The notes: generated from the sequence alone by a model not told the origin. Shown: positions 8,702-16,740, counted from the stretch's first letter. The stretch: DNA of 64,000 bases from Bradyrhizobium sp. CCBAU 51765 (GCF_015291725.1 NZ_CP030038.1:6375001-6439000), one strand, 5' to 3'. A program made the numbers and translations.

Positions 8702-10312
8702 ATGCATATCGTTCGTATCGGCGCTGAGGCTGCCGAACTGCAGCCCGCCGAGGAGATCGGCGCCAAGGCCGCCAATCTCGCCCGCATGGCGGCGCTGGGC
8801 CTGCCGGTGCCGCCTGCCTTCGTGCTCCCGGTCAAGCTCTGCGCCGACATCATTGCCGGCCAAGCGCAGGCCACGCGACACCTGCGCGATGGCTTGAAGG
8901 AGGGAATCTCGTTCCTGGAGAGCGCCACCGGAAAGCGCTTCGGGGACCGCCGGCAGCCGCTCCTGGTGTCGGTGCGCTCGGGGGCGGCGCGATCAATGCC
9001 GGGCATGCTCGACACCGTTCTCAACGTCGGCTGCACGGTCGATGCCGTGCACGGCCTGATCCGCGCGACCGGCCGGCCGCGGCTCGCCTGGGATTGCCGC
9101 CGCCGTTTCCTGGAGAGCTTTGGCGAGACCGTGCTCGAGCTCGACCCGGCCGCCTTTGCCGCCTGCATCTCGGAGCTCGTCGGAGCGGAAGACGCCGGCA
9201 GCGACCGTGAGCTCGACAGCGACGCGCTCGAGCGGCTTGCCGGCCGCGAGCAGGCGCTGGTCGAGGATCGCGCCGATGCCCCGCTGGAGGACGCCTTCGC
9301 GCAGTTGGAGGCGGCGGCCCAGGCGGTTTATCGCTCCTGGATGAGCGAGCGAGCGCTGACCTATCGAAGCCTCCAGCACCTCGAAGCGCTCGAGGGTACC
9401 GCCGTGACCGTACAGGCGATGGTCTTCGGCAATGGCGGACTTGCCTCCGGCGCGGGCGTGGCATTTTCGCGCGATCCATCGACGGGCGCGCGGCGCCCGA
9501 TGATCGACCTCGTCCTCGATGCGCAGGGTGAGGACGTGGTTTCCGGAAGACACACACCTGACACGGCCGAGGCGATCGCCCGCGAGCTGCCGAAACTCGA
9601 ATCGGAACTCGGCGATGTCCTGAGGCGACTCGAGCACGCGTTCGCCGACGTCCAGGACGTCGAGTTCACGGTCGAGAATGGCCGGCTCTGGATCCTCCAG
9701 ACCCGCACCGCCAAGCGCACGCCGCGGGCCGCCGCCAGGATCGCGATCGACCTCGTGCATGAAGGCCTGATCTCGAAGGACGAGGCCTTGGAGCGGATTG
9801 CGGAAATCGACCTCGCCTCGCTCACCGAGACCAGGCTGGTTTCCTCCAGCAAGCCCGCGACGACCGGCATCGCCGCCTCCGGCGGCATCGGGATCGGACG
9901 CGCGGCGTTCTCGTCCGAAAGCGCCCAGCGCCTCTCGGCGGCGGGCGAGCCGGTCATCCTGCTGCGCCCCGATACCAGCACCGCCGACGTCGCAGGCTTC
10001 GCGCTGGCTGCCGGCATCGTCACGTCGGTCGGTGCGCGCACCTCGCATGCGGCCCTGGTGGCGCGGCAAATGGGCAAGCCCTGCGTGGTCGGCTGCCGCG
10101 AGTTGAAGATCGATCTCGTCGCAAAGCGAGCCCAGCTCGGCCAAGTCGGCTTTGCCGAAGGCGAGTGGATGACGATCGAGGGCGACGCCGGAGAGCTCTA
10201 TCTCGGACGCTGCGAGACGATCCGGACCCGGCCCGAAGCCGAGCTTGCCGAGATCGCCACGTGGCAGGCGCAATCCGGCCAACACGGCAGGCGCGCCGCC
10301 GCGCCTCAGTGA
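8702..10312 (+). CDS. PPDK-like ATP-grasp/phosphohistidine protein without PEP domain
   Basis: The 536 residues match the first two parts of pyruvate,phosphate dikinase. The ATP-grasp domain shows KAANLARMAALGLPVPPAF, SVRSGAARSMPGMLDTV, GVAFSRDPSTG and QDVEFTVENGRLWILQTR. A swivelling phosphohistidine domain follows with SVGARTSHAALVARQMGKP, where His449 is the expected phosphorylated residue. The protein then ends, whereas full PPDK is about 880 residues with a C-terminal PEP/pyruvate TIM barrel. It could autophosphorylate from ATP and pass phosphate to another acceptor, but the acceptor is unknown. It is the last gene of the phosphoketolase operon and its stop overlaps the convergent neighbour by 7 bases. 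Confidence 0.82.
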   Translation: MHIVRIGAEAAELQPAEEIGAKAANLARMAALGLPVPPAFVLPVKLCADIIAGQAQATRHLRDGLKEGISFLESATGKRFGDRRQPLLVSVRSGAARSMPGMLDTVLNVGCTVDAVHGLIRATGRPRLAWDCRRRFLESFGETVLELDPAAFAACISELVGAEDAGSDRELDSDALERLAGREQALVEDRADAPLEDAFAQLEAAAQAVYRSWMSERALTYRSLQHLEALEGTAVTVQAMVFGNGGLASGAGVAFSRDPSTGARRPMIDLVLDAQGEDVVSGRHTPDTAEAIARELPKLESELGDVLRRLEHAFADVQDVEFTVENGRLWILQTRTAKRTPRAAARIAIDLVHEGLISKDEALERIAEIDLASLTETRLVSSSKPATTGIAASGGIGIGRAAFSSESAQRLSAAGEPVILLRPDTSTADVAGFALAAGIVTSVGARTSHAALVARQMGKPCVVGCRELKIDLVAKRAQLGQVGFAEGEWMTIEGDAGELYLGRCETIRTRPEAELAEIATWQAQSGQHGRRAAAPQ

Positions 10313-11145
10313 GTGCCGGTCAGGATCTGGAAACAGCCGATCGCGACCTCGATCACGATCAGCACCACGACCGCAATCTCCAGGCGGAGCGAGCGCTGGG
10401 TGTCGATGATGTCGGTCAGTGCGTTGGCGGTCTCCGACACCGCACTGAGCTTGCGCTCGAGCGTGTCGAGACGCTCCTTCAATTCGTACTCGTCTTCGAG
10501 ACGGGAATAGAGCCGGTCGAGCTCGGGCTTCTCCCAGAGCACGTCGGGCTTCTCGGCGATCGCGACGCGGCCGGCGACGCGCTGCTGCACCAGCAGTGCA
10601 TTGCCGATCAGTTGCAGAATGCCCTTGCGCCGGCGCGGCGTGCGGCCGCGTTCGGCGAGCTCCCGCGCAAAGGGCTCGATCACGTCGAAGACCGCGGCGA
10701 CGCGGCGCTCGTCGCGCGCCAGCGACGTGCTCTTGGCGAGCGCATCGGCAACCAGCAACAGCCGGTCGTCGGAGAATTTGGCGAGGCAGATCGGCCCGCC
10801 CGGCTGGATCGCCTCTGCGGCTTCGTCGTGGCAGAGCTGTGCCTGCGCGATCTCCTCCTCGAACGGGCTGAGCTCTCCGGTGACGCGTGACTTCAGGTTG
10901 TCGATGAGGACCTTCTCCTCGGACGGAAGCAGCCCGATCAGCACGACGACGCCGTAGCGGAAGATCACGGCAAGACCGCCATGGACGCGGAAGGCGGCCG
11001 GCGTCGAGGACACCAGCGTGCCGATCTCCAGCCCCGACGCGTTGATGCGGTCGCCCAGCATCAGCGCCCGGATCCGCAAGGTCGGCGCAGCCTCCTGCTT
11101 CGGCGACGCAGGCGCCATGCCAGCGGCGAGTTGATCGGCGTTCAT
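10306..11145 (-). CDS. RMD1/DUF155 family membrane-anchored protein
   Basis: The protein is 279 residues from the ATG at 11145, which has a strong GGGGGAGG ribosome site; the in-frame extension upstream was not used. The central pattern (FRYGVVVLIGLLPSEE, LAKSTSLARDERRV, ADALAKS) fits the RMD1/YagE (DUF155) family. A coiled-coil-like segment (LEDEYELKERLDTLERKL) is followed by a single C-terminal transmembrane helix (LRLEIAVVVLIVIEVAIGCF). Family members in mitochondria take part in translation or in organising complexes at the inner membrane; the bacterial role is unclear. It converges on and overlaps the PPDK-like gene by 7 bases. Confidence 0.78.
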   Translation of the reverse strand: MNADQLAAGMAPASPKQEAAPTLRIRALMLGDRINASGLEIGTLVSSTPAAFRVHGGLAVIFRYGVVVLIGLLPSEEKVLIDNLKSRVTGELSPFEEEIAQAQLCHDEAAEAIQPGGPICLAKFSDDRLLLVADALAKSTSLARDERRVAAVFDVIEPFARELAERGRTPRRRKGILQLIGNALLVQQRVAGRVAIAEKPDVLWEKPELDRLYSRLEDEYELKERLDTLERKLSAVSETANALTDIIDTQRSLRLEIAVVVLIVIEVAIGCFQILTGTH

Positions 11146-11467
11146 GTGAGGCCTCCCCCGGGACCAGGATCGCACATTCTCCGTTCGACCTTATCTGGCA
11201 GGCTTCGTCCTCGTCTGCGAGAGGCCGACCGCGCGCAACGAAGTGTTGCCATGAAACTTCGGGCTAATACCGCCGGGATGACCTTGTGCCGAAACATTCG
11301 GCAATATCCAGGCCCGCACATGACACATTTGGCTGCGATGACTGGCTGCGGTTTACCATCGCATGCCGAAGCGCCGCCGGAAAGTTGCACTCGGCGACGC
11401 TACGGGTTTATGACAACATCATATAAAACTACGCTTCTCCCGAAGTGCAGACACTGAAGCCTCAATC
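11146..11467. other. spacer, no gene seen
   Basis: This 322-base divergent spacer holds the start regions of the DUF155 gene and the glycosyltransferase-like gene. An AT-rich stretch around 11410-11430 (TTTATGACAACATCATATAAAAC) would suit a promoter for the rightward gene, but no defined operator was recognised. No credible coding frame is present. Confidence 0.4.
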
Positions 11468-12043
11468 ATGCTGAGCGTCATCATTCCGACCGAAGGTGTC
11501 GAGCAGACGGCGGTCGCAACCCTGGCCGCGCTGGTCCCCGGCGCCGCCGCGGGCGTCATCCGGGAGGTCCTTCTGGTCGACCGCACGCGCAATGGCGTCA
11601 TCGAGCGCGTTGCCGACGTCGCAGGCTGCCGCTTCATCGCTTTCGAGGGACACTCGCAAGGCGCCGCGCTCGCCGCCGGCGCGCTCCAGGCCCGATCGCC
11701 TTGGCTGATGTTCCTGCCCGCAGGCGCCGTGCTGGAAACCGGCTGGATCGAGGAAACCACCCAGTTCATCCAGGCGGTCGCCAGCAGTGGCCGGGATCGC
11801 GCAGCCGTGTTCCGCTATGCACGCTCGCCTTACGTAAATACCGCATTCCGCGACGTCGCCTGGGCCGTGGCGCGCAAGCTCGTGGGTCCGCTCGGCGATC
11901 AGGGGCTATTGATTGCGCGTGATCATTACGACCGGATCGGCGGCTACCCGCCCCAGGCCCGCCATTCCGAGGCGCGGCTGCTCCGGCGGCTCGGCCGGTC
12001 GTCCCGGACCATGCTGCGCAGCCGGATCGTCATGGTCGGCTGA
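11468..12043 (+). CDS. glycosyltransferase family 2-like protein
   Basis: The 191 residues begin MLSVIIPTEGVEQTAVATLA, the usual opening of GT2 nucleotide-sugar transferases, and continue with EVLLVDRTRNG where the family has its first Asp. PWLMFLPAGAVLETGWIEE stands where the metal-binding DxD region is expected, but no clear DxD is present. The protein is shorter than most GT2 domains (about 230 residues), so it may be a divergent or inactive member. It stands alone upstream of the MarR-GNAT gene and is separated from it by the palindromic operator. Confidence 0.65.
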   Translation: MLSVIIPTEGVEQTAVATLAALVPGAAAGVIREVLLVDRTRNGVIERVADVAGCRFIAFEGHSQGAALAAGALQARSPWLMFLPAGAVLETGWIEETTQFIQAVASSGRDRAAVFRYARSPYVNTAFRDVAWAVARKLVGPLGDQGLLIARDHYDRIGGYPPQARHSEARLLRRLGRSSRTMLRSRIVMVG

Positions 12044-12056
12044 AGCGCCGAGATAC

Positions 12057-12090
12057 TTGCCAATGTCAACCAATTAATTGACAATGGCAA
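12057..12090 (+). promoter_or_regulatory. 13-8-13 palindrome, likely operator of the MarR-GNAT gene
   Basis: TTGCCAATGTCAA (12057-12069) and TTGACAATGGCAA (12078-12090) form an inverted repeat with one mismatch, around an 8-base AT-rich spacer. It ends 16 bases before the ATG at 12107. MarR-family proteins normally bind such long palindromes over their own promoter. The embedded TTGACA may double as a -35 element. Confidence 0.7.
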
Positions 12091-12106
12091 ATATCGAGGT
12101 GATCCC

Positions 12107-13066
12107 ATGCTGTCGAAAGCTTCGTCGTCAAGCGCCGTGGCCGAAGGGGCCGACGACGACCACGTCGCAGCGGTTCGCGCCTTCAACCGCTTCTACACCC
12201 GCAAGCTCGGTGTGCTCGACCAGCACCTCGGCAAGAGTCCGTTCTCGCTCAGCGAGGCGCGGGTGCTCTACGAGCTCGCCCATCGCCACGACCTTGCCGC
12301 AAAAGAGATCGGAAACGAGCTCGGTCTCGATCCCGGCTATCTCAGCCGCATCGTCCAGAGCTTCGACGAGAAGGGGCTGATCACGCGGAAGCCCCTGCCC
12401 GCGGACCGCAGGCAATACCAGCTCAGTCTGACCGCCAAGGGCCGGCAGGCTTTCGCCAAGCTCGACCTGAGCTCGCAAAACGAGGTCGCCGCGATGCTGG
12501 CTCAGCTCTCGCCCGGCGATGCGACGCGGCTCACGCAGGCCATGGCGACCATCGAGGCCGTGCTGGAGCAACGCCGAAGCCCGCCCGCGGCGTTCATGCT
12601 GCGCAGCCACCGCGTCGGCGACATGGGCTGGGTCGTCTCCCGGCAGGCTGCCGCCTACGCCGCGGACTACGATTGGGACATCAGCTACGAGGCGCTGGTC
12701 GCCGAGATCTGCGCGCAGTTCATCAGGAATTACGACGCCGCGCGGGAGCACTGCTGGATCGCCGAGGTCGGCGGCGAGCCGGTCGGCTCGGTGTTCCTGG
12801 TCAAGGCCACGGACGAGATCGCAAAACTCCGCCTGTTGCAGGTGGAGAAGAAAGCGCGAGGCCTCGGCGTCGGCCGTGCGCTGGTCGAGCAATGCATCCA
12901 GGGCGCCCGCGAGCGGGGCTACAGCAAGATGACGCTGTGGACGCAGAGCATCCTGGTGGCTGCACGCGGCATCTATCAAAGCGCAGGCTTCAGGCTCGTC
13001 GCCACCGAGCCGCATCACAGCTTCGGGCAGGATCTTGTTGGGGAGACCTGGGAGCGCGATCTCTAA
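12107..13066 (+). CDS. MarR-family regulator fused to GNAT acetyltransferase
   Basis: The 319-residue protein has a winged-helix MarR domain in residues 15-155 (FNRFYTRKLGVLDQHL, LGLDPGYLSRIVQSFDEKGL, ITRKPLPADRRQYQLSLTAKG). A GNAT acetyltransferase domain follows in about residues 160-319, with the acetyl-CoA pyrophosphate-binding loop near VEKKARGLGVGRALVEQCI. Such fusions are widespread in proteobacteria and probably couple ligand or substrate sensing to acetylation, but the acetylated substrate is not known. The start ATG has a GAGGT site upstream. The near-perfect palindrome directly in front suggests autoregulation. Confidence 0.9.
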   Translation: MLSKASSSSAVAEGADDDHVAAVRAFNRFYTRKLGVLDQHLGKSPFSLSEARVLYELAHRHDLAAKEIGNELGLDPGYLSRIVQSFDEKGLITRKPLPADRRQYQLSLTAKGRQAFAKLDLSSQNEVAAMLAQLSPGDATRLTQAMATIEAVLEQRRSPPAAFMLRSHRVGDMGWVVSRQAAAYAADYDWDISYEALVAEICAQFIRNYDAAREHCWIAEVGGEPVGSVFLVKATDEIAKLRLLQVEKKARGLGVGRALVEQCIQGARERGYSKMTLWTQSILVAARGIYQSAGFRLVATEPHHSFGQDLVGETWERDL

Positions 13067-13100
13067 CGCTCTTGCAGCGAGCGAGGTGCGCATAAATGGG

Positions 13101-13321
13101 CCCTCGCCCCTTGTGGGAGAGGGCATGTCAACCGGCAGACACGGGCTCGCCTGGGTGAGGGGTATCTCTCCGCGCGCGCCGTGTCGATAGATACCCCTCA
13201 TCCGGCGCCATAGCCGAAGCTCCGCTTCGGCGTTCTTAAGAACGGCGGCAGAAGGCCGCCTATGCTACCTTCTCCCACATCCGCCTTCGCCAAGGCCTCG
13301 GCGGACATGAGGGAGAAGGGA
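13101..13321. repeat. palindromic intergenic repeat (CCCTCGCCCCTTGTGGGAGAGGG type)
   Basis: A composite of nested palindromes opens with CCCTCGCCCCTTGTGGGAGA and closes with a region containing CTTCTCCCACA and GAGGGAGAAGG. GGTATCTCTCC and its complement form another arm. A shorter unit of the same family occupies 27262-27372. It fills the convergent spacer between the MarR-GNAT gene and moaB. Confidence 0.65.
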
Positions 13322-13336
13322 CGAAACGGCGCGCGC

Positions 13337-13900
13337 CTACACCGTCGCGCCTTGCGCCTTCGGCCGGCGCAGGTGCTCGTCCAGCCGCGGCATGATCTCG
13401 ACGAAATTGCAGGGGCGCGTGCGGTAGTCGAGCTGGGCTGCGAGGATGCCGTCCCAGCCATCGCGGCAGGCCCCCGGCGAGCCAGGGAGACAGAAGATGT
13501 AGGTCGCGCCGGCGACGCCCGCGGTGGCGCGGCTCTGGATCGTCGATGCGCCGATCTTGGCGTGGCTCAGCATGTGGAATGCGATCGAGAAACCGTCCAT
13601 GCGCTTCTCGAACAACGGCTCGATCGCCTCCGGCGTGACGTCGCGTCCCGTAAAGCCGGTGCCGCCGGTGGTGATGACGACGTCGACGCCGCCATCTGCA
13701 ATCCAGCGGCGGATGACGGCGCGGATCGCCTCGACATCGTCGGTGACGATCTCGCGCGCGGCGAGATGATGACCCGCCGCGGTGAGGCGATCGACCAACG
13801 TCTGGCCGGACTTGTCATCCGCAAGCGCACGCGTGTCGGACACGGTGAGCACCGCGATGTTGAGCGGGATGAACTGCTTCGTTTCGTCGATGGAGGCCAT
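13337..13900 (-). CDS. moaB: molybdenum cofactor biosynthesis protein B
   Basis: MoaB belongs to the MogA/MoaB fold that adenylates molybdopterin during molybdenum-cofactor synthesis. The 187 residues show LNIAVLTVSDTRALADDKSG, the substrate-binding VDVVITTGGTGFTGRDVTPE, and FCLPGSPGACRDGWDGIL. The length and signatures fit MoaB rather than the fused Cnx1-type proteins. Whether it or a MogA elsewhere carries out the step in vivo cannot be told from sequence. It lies alone between repeats, transcribed leftward. Confidence 0.92.
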   Translation of the reverse strand: MASIDETKQFIPLNIAVLTVSDTRALADDKSGQTLVDRLTAAGHHLAAREIVTDDVEAIRAVIRRWIADGGVDVVITTGGTGFTGRDVTPEAIEPLFEKRMDGFSIAFHMLSHAKIGASTIQSRATAGVAGATYIFCLPGSPGACRDGWDGILAAQLDYRTRPCNFVEIMPRLDEHLRRPKAQGATV

Positions 13901-13910
13901 GTTGCGTCTT

Positions 13911-14050
13911 TCGTGTCCCGGACGAGGTGCGGCGCATCAGCGCCGCGCCGCAGAGCCTGGACCCACTTGAGAGATTTGTGAGACCGGCATTGTGGGCCCC
14001 GGCTCTGCAGCGCACCGCTGAAGAAGCGCTGCGCTGCGTCCGGGGCACGA
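13911..14050. repeat. palindromic intergenic repeat (TCGTGTCCCGGACG type)
   Basis: TCGTGTCCCGGACG at the left end and CGTCCGGGGCACGA at the right end are complementary at 13 of 14 positions and enclose about 110 bases of further hairpins. A second unit of the family is at 44822-44938. It begins 10 bases upstream of the moaB start codon and fills the spacer to the peptidase gene. Confidence 0.65.
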
Positions 14051-14057
14051 GCCTTCC

Positions 14058-14999
14058 TTACAACGCCCCCGCGCCGAACGTGTTGCAGGCCTGGACCGTG
14101 CCCTGCTGGTAGCCGGTCATGAACCATTGCTTGCGTTGCGCCGCCGAGCCGTGGGTGAAGGAATCCGGCACGACGCGGCCCGTGGACTTGCGCTGCAGCG
14201 TATCGTCGCCGATCGCGCTCGCCGTGGTCAGCGCAGCCTCGATGTCGCCGGGCTCCAGGAAGTTCGGACGCTTCTTCGCCTCGCGGTTGACCCAGACGCC
14301 GGACAGGCAGTCGGCCTGCAACTCCACCTTCACCTGCAGCGCATTCGCCTCGGCCTTCGAGCCGACCTGCTGCTGCAGCCGCGTTACGCGCGGAATGATG
14401 CCGAGCAGGTTCTGGATGTGATGGCCGGCTTCATGCGCGATGATGTAGGCCGTCGTGAAATTGCACGCCGACTTGCCGGAGCAGCCGCGAAAGCGCGTCT
14501 CGACCTCGCGGAAGAAGGCGGTGTCGAGGAAGATGGTCCGGTCGGGCGGACAATAGAACGGCCCCATCGCCGACTGCGCCATGCCGCAGCGGCCGCCGTT
14601 GGTGGCGTTGCGGAACAGCACGATCTTCGGACCGGTGTAGGACTGGCCGCTGGCCTGGAAGATCTCGCTCCAGCGATCATCGATCTCGCCGAGAATGCCG
14701 GAGATCATGCTGCCCATCTCGTCGGTCGGCGCGCCGCGCTTGCCCGAGGACGCCTGGCGATCGGTCTGGTAGGTCGGCGCATGGCCGCCGCCGGTCAGAA
14801 TCTCGGCGCCGCCGATCAGGATGCGTGGATCGATGCCAAAGGCGTAGCCGACCAGGCCGAGGATAATGATGGTACCGATGCCGAGCCCGCCGCCGCCGAT
14901 CGGCAGGCCGAACCCGCCTCCGCCGCCGCCGCCAAAGCCACCACCTTCGTCGCGACGATCCTCGATGTCGTCGCTGCGGCGGAAGTCATCGTAACGCAT
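14058..14999 (-). CDS. YpfJ/KPN_02809-family neutral zinc metallopeptidase
   Basis: The 313-residue protein has a charged N-terminus and a Gly-rich stretch (residues 23-40), then a single hydrophobic segment (GTIIILGLVGYAFGI) that probably anchors it in the inner membrane. The catalytic domain carries the zinc motif in TAYIIAHEAGHHIQNLLGI (HEAGH) at about residue 185. FYCPPDRTIFLDTAFF and ELQADCLSGVW follow the family pattern, the latter supplying the third zinc ligand. The substrates of this family are unknown. It is divergent from ccrM across a 418-base regulatory spacer. Confidence 0.9.
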   Translation of the reverse strand: MRYDDFRRSDDIEDRRDEGGGFGGGGGGGFGLPIGGGGLGIGTIIILGLVGYAFGIDPRILIGGAEILTGGGHAPTYQTDRQASSGKRGAPTDEMGSMISGILGEIDDRWSEIFQASGQSYTGPKIVLFRNATNGGRCGMAQSAMGPFYCPPDRTIFLDTAFFREVETRFRGCSGKSACNFTTAYIIAHEAGHHIQNLLGIIPRVTRLQQQVGSKAEANALQVKVELQADCLSGVWVNREAKKRPNFLEPGDIEAALTTASAIGDDTLQRKSTGRVVPDSFTHGSAAQRKQWFMTGYQQGTVQACNTFGAGAL

Positions 15000-15144
15000 G
15001 GCGGCTTTCCCTCGGGGGTCCCTGATTCAGTTTCGACGGCGCACAAGTACGCGAGAAGCTCAACGCGCCACACAGGTAAAATTTCCGTTGCCTTTATCAA
15101 TATCGTGGCCGGCAAAAATTGCCTAGTGCGACAGCATGTCGATG

Positions 15145-15183
15145 CGAGCAATTTTTTCCGAGGGTCGAGCAATTTTTTCCGAG
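15145..15183 (+). repeat. two perfect 18-bp direct repeats, 21-bp period
   Basis: CGAGCAATTTTTTCCGAG occurs at 15145-15162 and again, identically, at 15166-15183. The start-to-start spacing of 21 bases is two helical turns, so both copies face the same side of the DNA. They lie in the divergent peptidase/ccrM spacer, about 150 bases from the peptidase start and 235 from ccrM. This suits a dimeric or cooperative DNA-binding protein, whose identity is unknown. Confidence 0.7.
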
Positions 15184-15320
15184 AGAAATTTGCGGCCTTC
15201 TTGCGGCCATGATTGTTGCAGCGAGCCGAGCAAACGCGAAATACACTGCAAAACACGGCGAATGCGCACAACAACGTTCGCACAACCGGCAAGGCGAGGG
15301 CTGCTCACGAAAGCGGCGGG

Positions 15321-15335
15321 TTAAGTCGTTTTTTA
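15321..15335 (+). promoter_or_regulatory. possible CtrA-like half-site pair upstream of ccrM
   Basis: TTAA (15321-15324), seven bases, then TTTA (15332-15335) matches the CtrA consensus TTAA-N7-TTAA with one mismatch, about 85 bases before the ccrM start. CtrA activates ccrM in Caulobacter. A single degenerate match in AT-rich sequence is weak evidence. Confidence 0.3.
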
Positions 15336-15398
15336 CTTTGCCCCTTCAATGTAACGGCCAGTCGGTTGTTTGGTCCCGCGTCGCCGACAGCGTCGCCT

Positions 15399-15473
15399 GA
15401 GTCAGAGTTCTTGAGTCATGGTAGAGTCGCGTCGCGGGGCGTCTGCAAGGGCGCCCCGCACAAATTTCGAGTC
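15399..15473 (+). promoter_or_regulatory. cluster of four GANTC sites over the ccrM start
   Basis: GAGTC occurs at 15399-15403, 15413-15417, 15424-15428 and 15469-15473, spanning the ccrM start codon. GANTC is the sequence CcrM itself methylates. In Caulobacter, GANTC sites in the ccrM leader tie its expression to methylation state, so a feedback role here is a reasonable inference. Confidence 0.65.
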
Positions 15474-16548
15474 TCCTTCGCATCGCATCATTCTCGGCGA
15501 TTGCGTCGCCGAGATGTCGAAGCTTCAAGCTGGTTCGGTCGACCTGGTGTTCGCCGACCCGCCCTACAATCTCCAGCTCAAGGGCGATCTCAAGCGCCCC
15601 GACGAATCCCATGTCGATGCCGTCAACGACGACTGGGACAAGTTCGATTCGTTCTCCGCCTATGACGACTTCACCCGCGCCTGGCTGCTTGCCGCCCGCC
15701 GCGCGATGAAACCGTCGGCGACGATCTGGGTGATCGGCTCCTATCACAACATCTTCCGCGTCGGCGCGATCATGCAGGACCTCGGCTTCTGGCTCCTGAA
15801 CGACATCGTCTGGCGCAAGACCAACCCGATGCCGAATTTCCGCGGCCGCCGCTTCACCAACGCGCACGAGACCATGATCTGGGCCGCGCGCGACGAGAAG
15901 GCCAAGGGCTATACGTTCAACTACGAGGCGCTGAAGGCCGCCAACGAGGACGTGCAGGCGCGGTCCGACTGGCTGATCCCGCTCTGCACCGGCGAAGAGC
16001 GCCTCAAGGGCGCGGACGGCAAGAAGGTGCATCCGACGCAGAAGCCGGAAGGCCTGCTCGCGCGCGTGCTGCTGTCGTCATCCAGGCCCGGCGATCTCGT
16101 GATCGATCCCTTCAACGGCACCGGCACCACCGGCGCGGTCGCCAAGCGCCTCGGCCGCTCCTATATCGGCTTCGAGCGCGACAAGACCTACGCCAGGGCG
16201 GCCGAGGCGCGCATCGCCGCGGTCGAGCCGCTGCCGGAAGAGAGCCTCGCCCCGTTCATGACCGCGCGCGAAGCGCCGCGGGTGGCGTTCGCCGAGCTGA
16301 TCGAGCGCGGCATGATCATGCCCGGCACGAAACTGTTCGACGCCAAGAAGAAGCTGGGCGCGCTGGTCCGTGCCGACGGCGCCATCATGCTGGGCGACAA
16401 GGTCGGATCGATCCACCGCATCGGCGCCGTGGCGCAAGGCGCGCAGGCCTGCAACGGCTGGACCTTCTGGCATGTCGAGACCAAGAAGGGCCTCAAGCTG
16501 ATCGACGAGCTGCGCGCCGAGATCCGCGCCGGCATGGCGGCGGAATAG
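15418..16548 (+). CDS. ccrM: cell-cycle DNA adenine methyltransferase CcrM
   Basis: CcrM methylates the adenine of GANTC sites late in the alphaproteobacterial cell cycle. The 376 residues have beta-class N6-adenine methyltransferase order: catalytic DPPYNLQL at about residue 47, then the SAM-binding motif near the C-terminal side of the catalytic domain (DPFNGTGTTGAVAKRLGR). The extra C-terminal domain of about 90 residues (FAELIERGMIMPGTKLF, HRIGAVAQGAQACNGWTFW) is typical of true CcrM and is lacking in restriction-associated relatives. No restriction gene is nearby. The ATG has no clear ribosome site, so a slightly different start is possible. Confidence 0.95.
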   Translation: MVESRRGASARAPRTNFESPSHRIILGDCVAEMSKLQAGSVDLVFADPPYNLQLKGDLKRPDESHVDAVNDDWDKFDSFSAYDDFTRAWLLAARRAMKPSATIWVIGSYHNIFRVGAIMQDLGFWLLNDIVWRKTNPMPNFRGRRFTNAHETMIWAARDEKAKGYTFNYEALKAANEDVQARSDWLIPLCTGEERLKGADGKKVHPTQKPEGLLARVLLSSSRPGDLVIDPFNGTGTTGAVAKRLGRSYIGFERDKTYARAAEARIAAVEPLPEESLAPFMTAREAPRVAFAELIERGMIMPGTKLFDAKKKLGALVRADGAIMLGDKVGSIHRIGAVAQGAQACNGWTFWHVETKKGLKLIDELRAEIRAGMAAE

Positions 16549-16558
16549 TTTCCCCACG

Positions 16559-16670
16559 CCGTCATTCCGGGGCGCGCGCAAAGCGCGCGAGCCCGGAATC
16601 CATTCAACCGCGTCCCATGCCGCCCCATGGGTCCCGGGCTCGCGCTTCGCGCGCTCCGGAATGACAGCGG
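16559..16670. repeat. palindromic intergenic repeat (CGTCATTCCGGGGCG type), copy 1
   Basis: It opens with CGTCATTCCGGGGCGCG and closes with CGCGCTCCGGAATGACAG, with inner hairpins such as GCGCGCAAAGCGCGC. Related units are at 35990-36086 and 37798-37882. It follows the ccrM stop by about 10 bases and may serve as a transcript end. Confidence 0.65.
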
Positions 16671-16740
16671 CGTGAGTTGAAAGCCGCCGCCGCCAGGACT
16701 AGATTGTTCCGATCAGCCCCGTCCTGACCGGTTGGGCTCC

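Noticed and set aside
15001..15144. Possible small genes in the peptidase/ccrM spacer
   Set aside because: Several short frames cross the direct repeats, but none has a ribosome site or conserved-looking protein.
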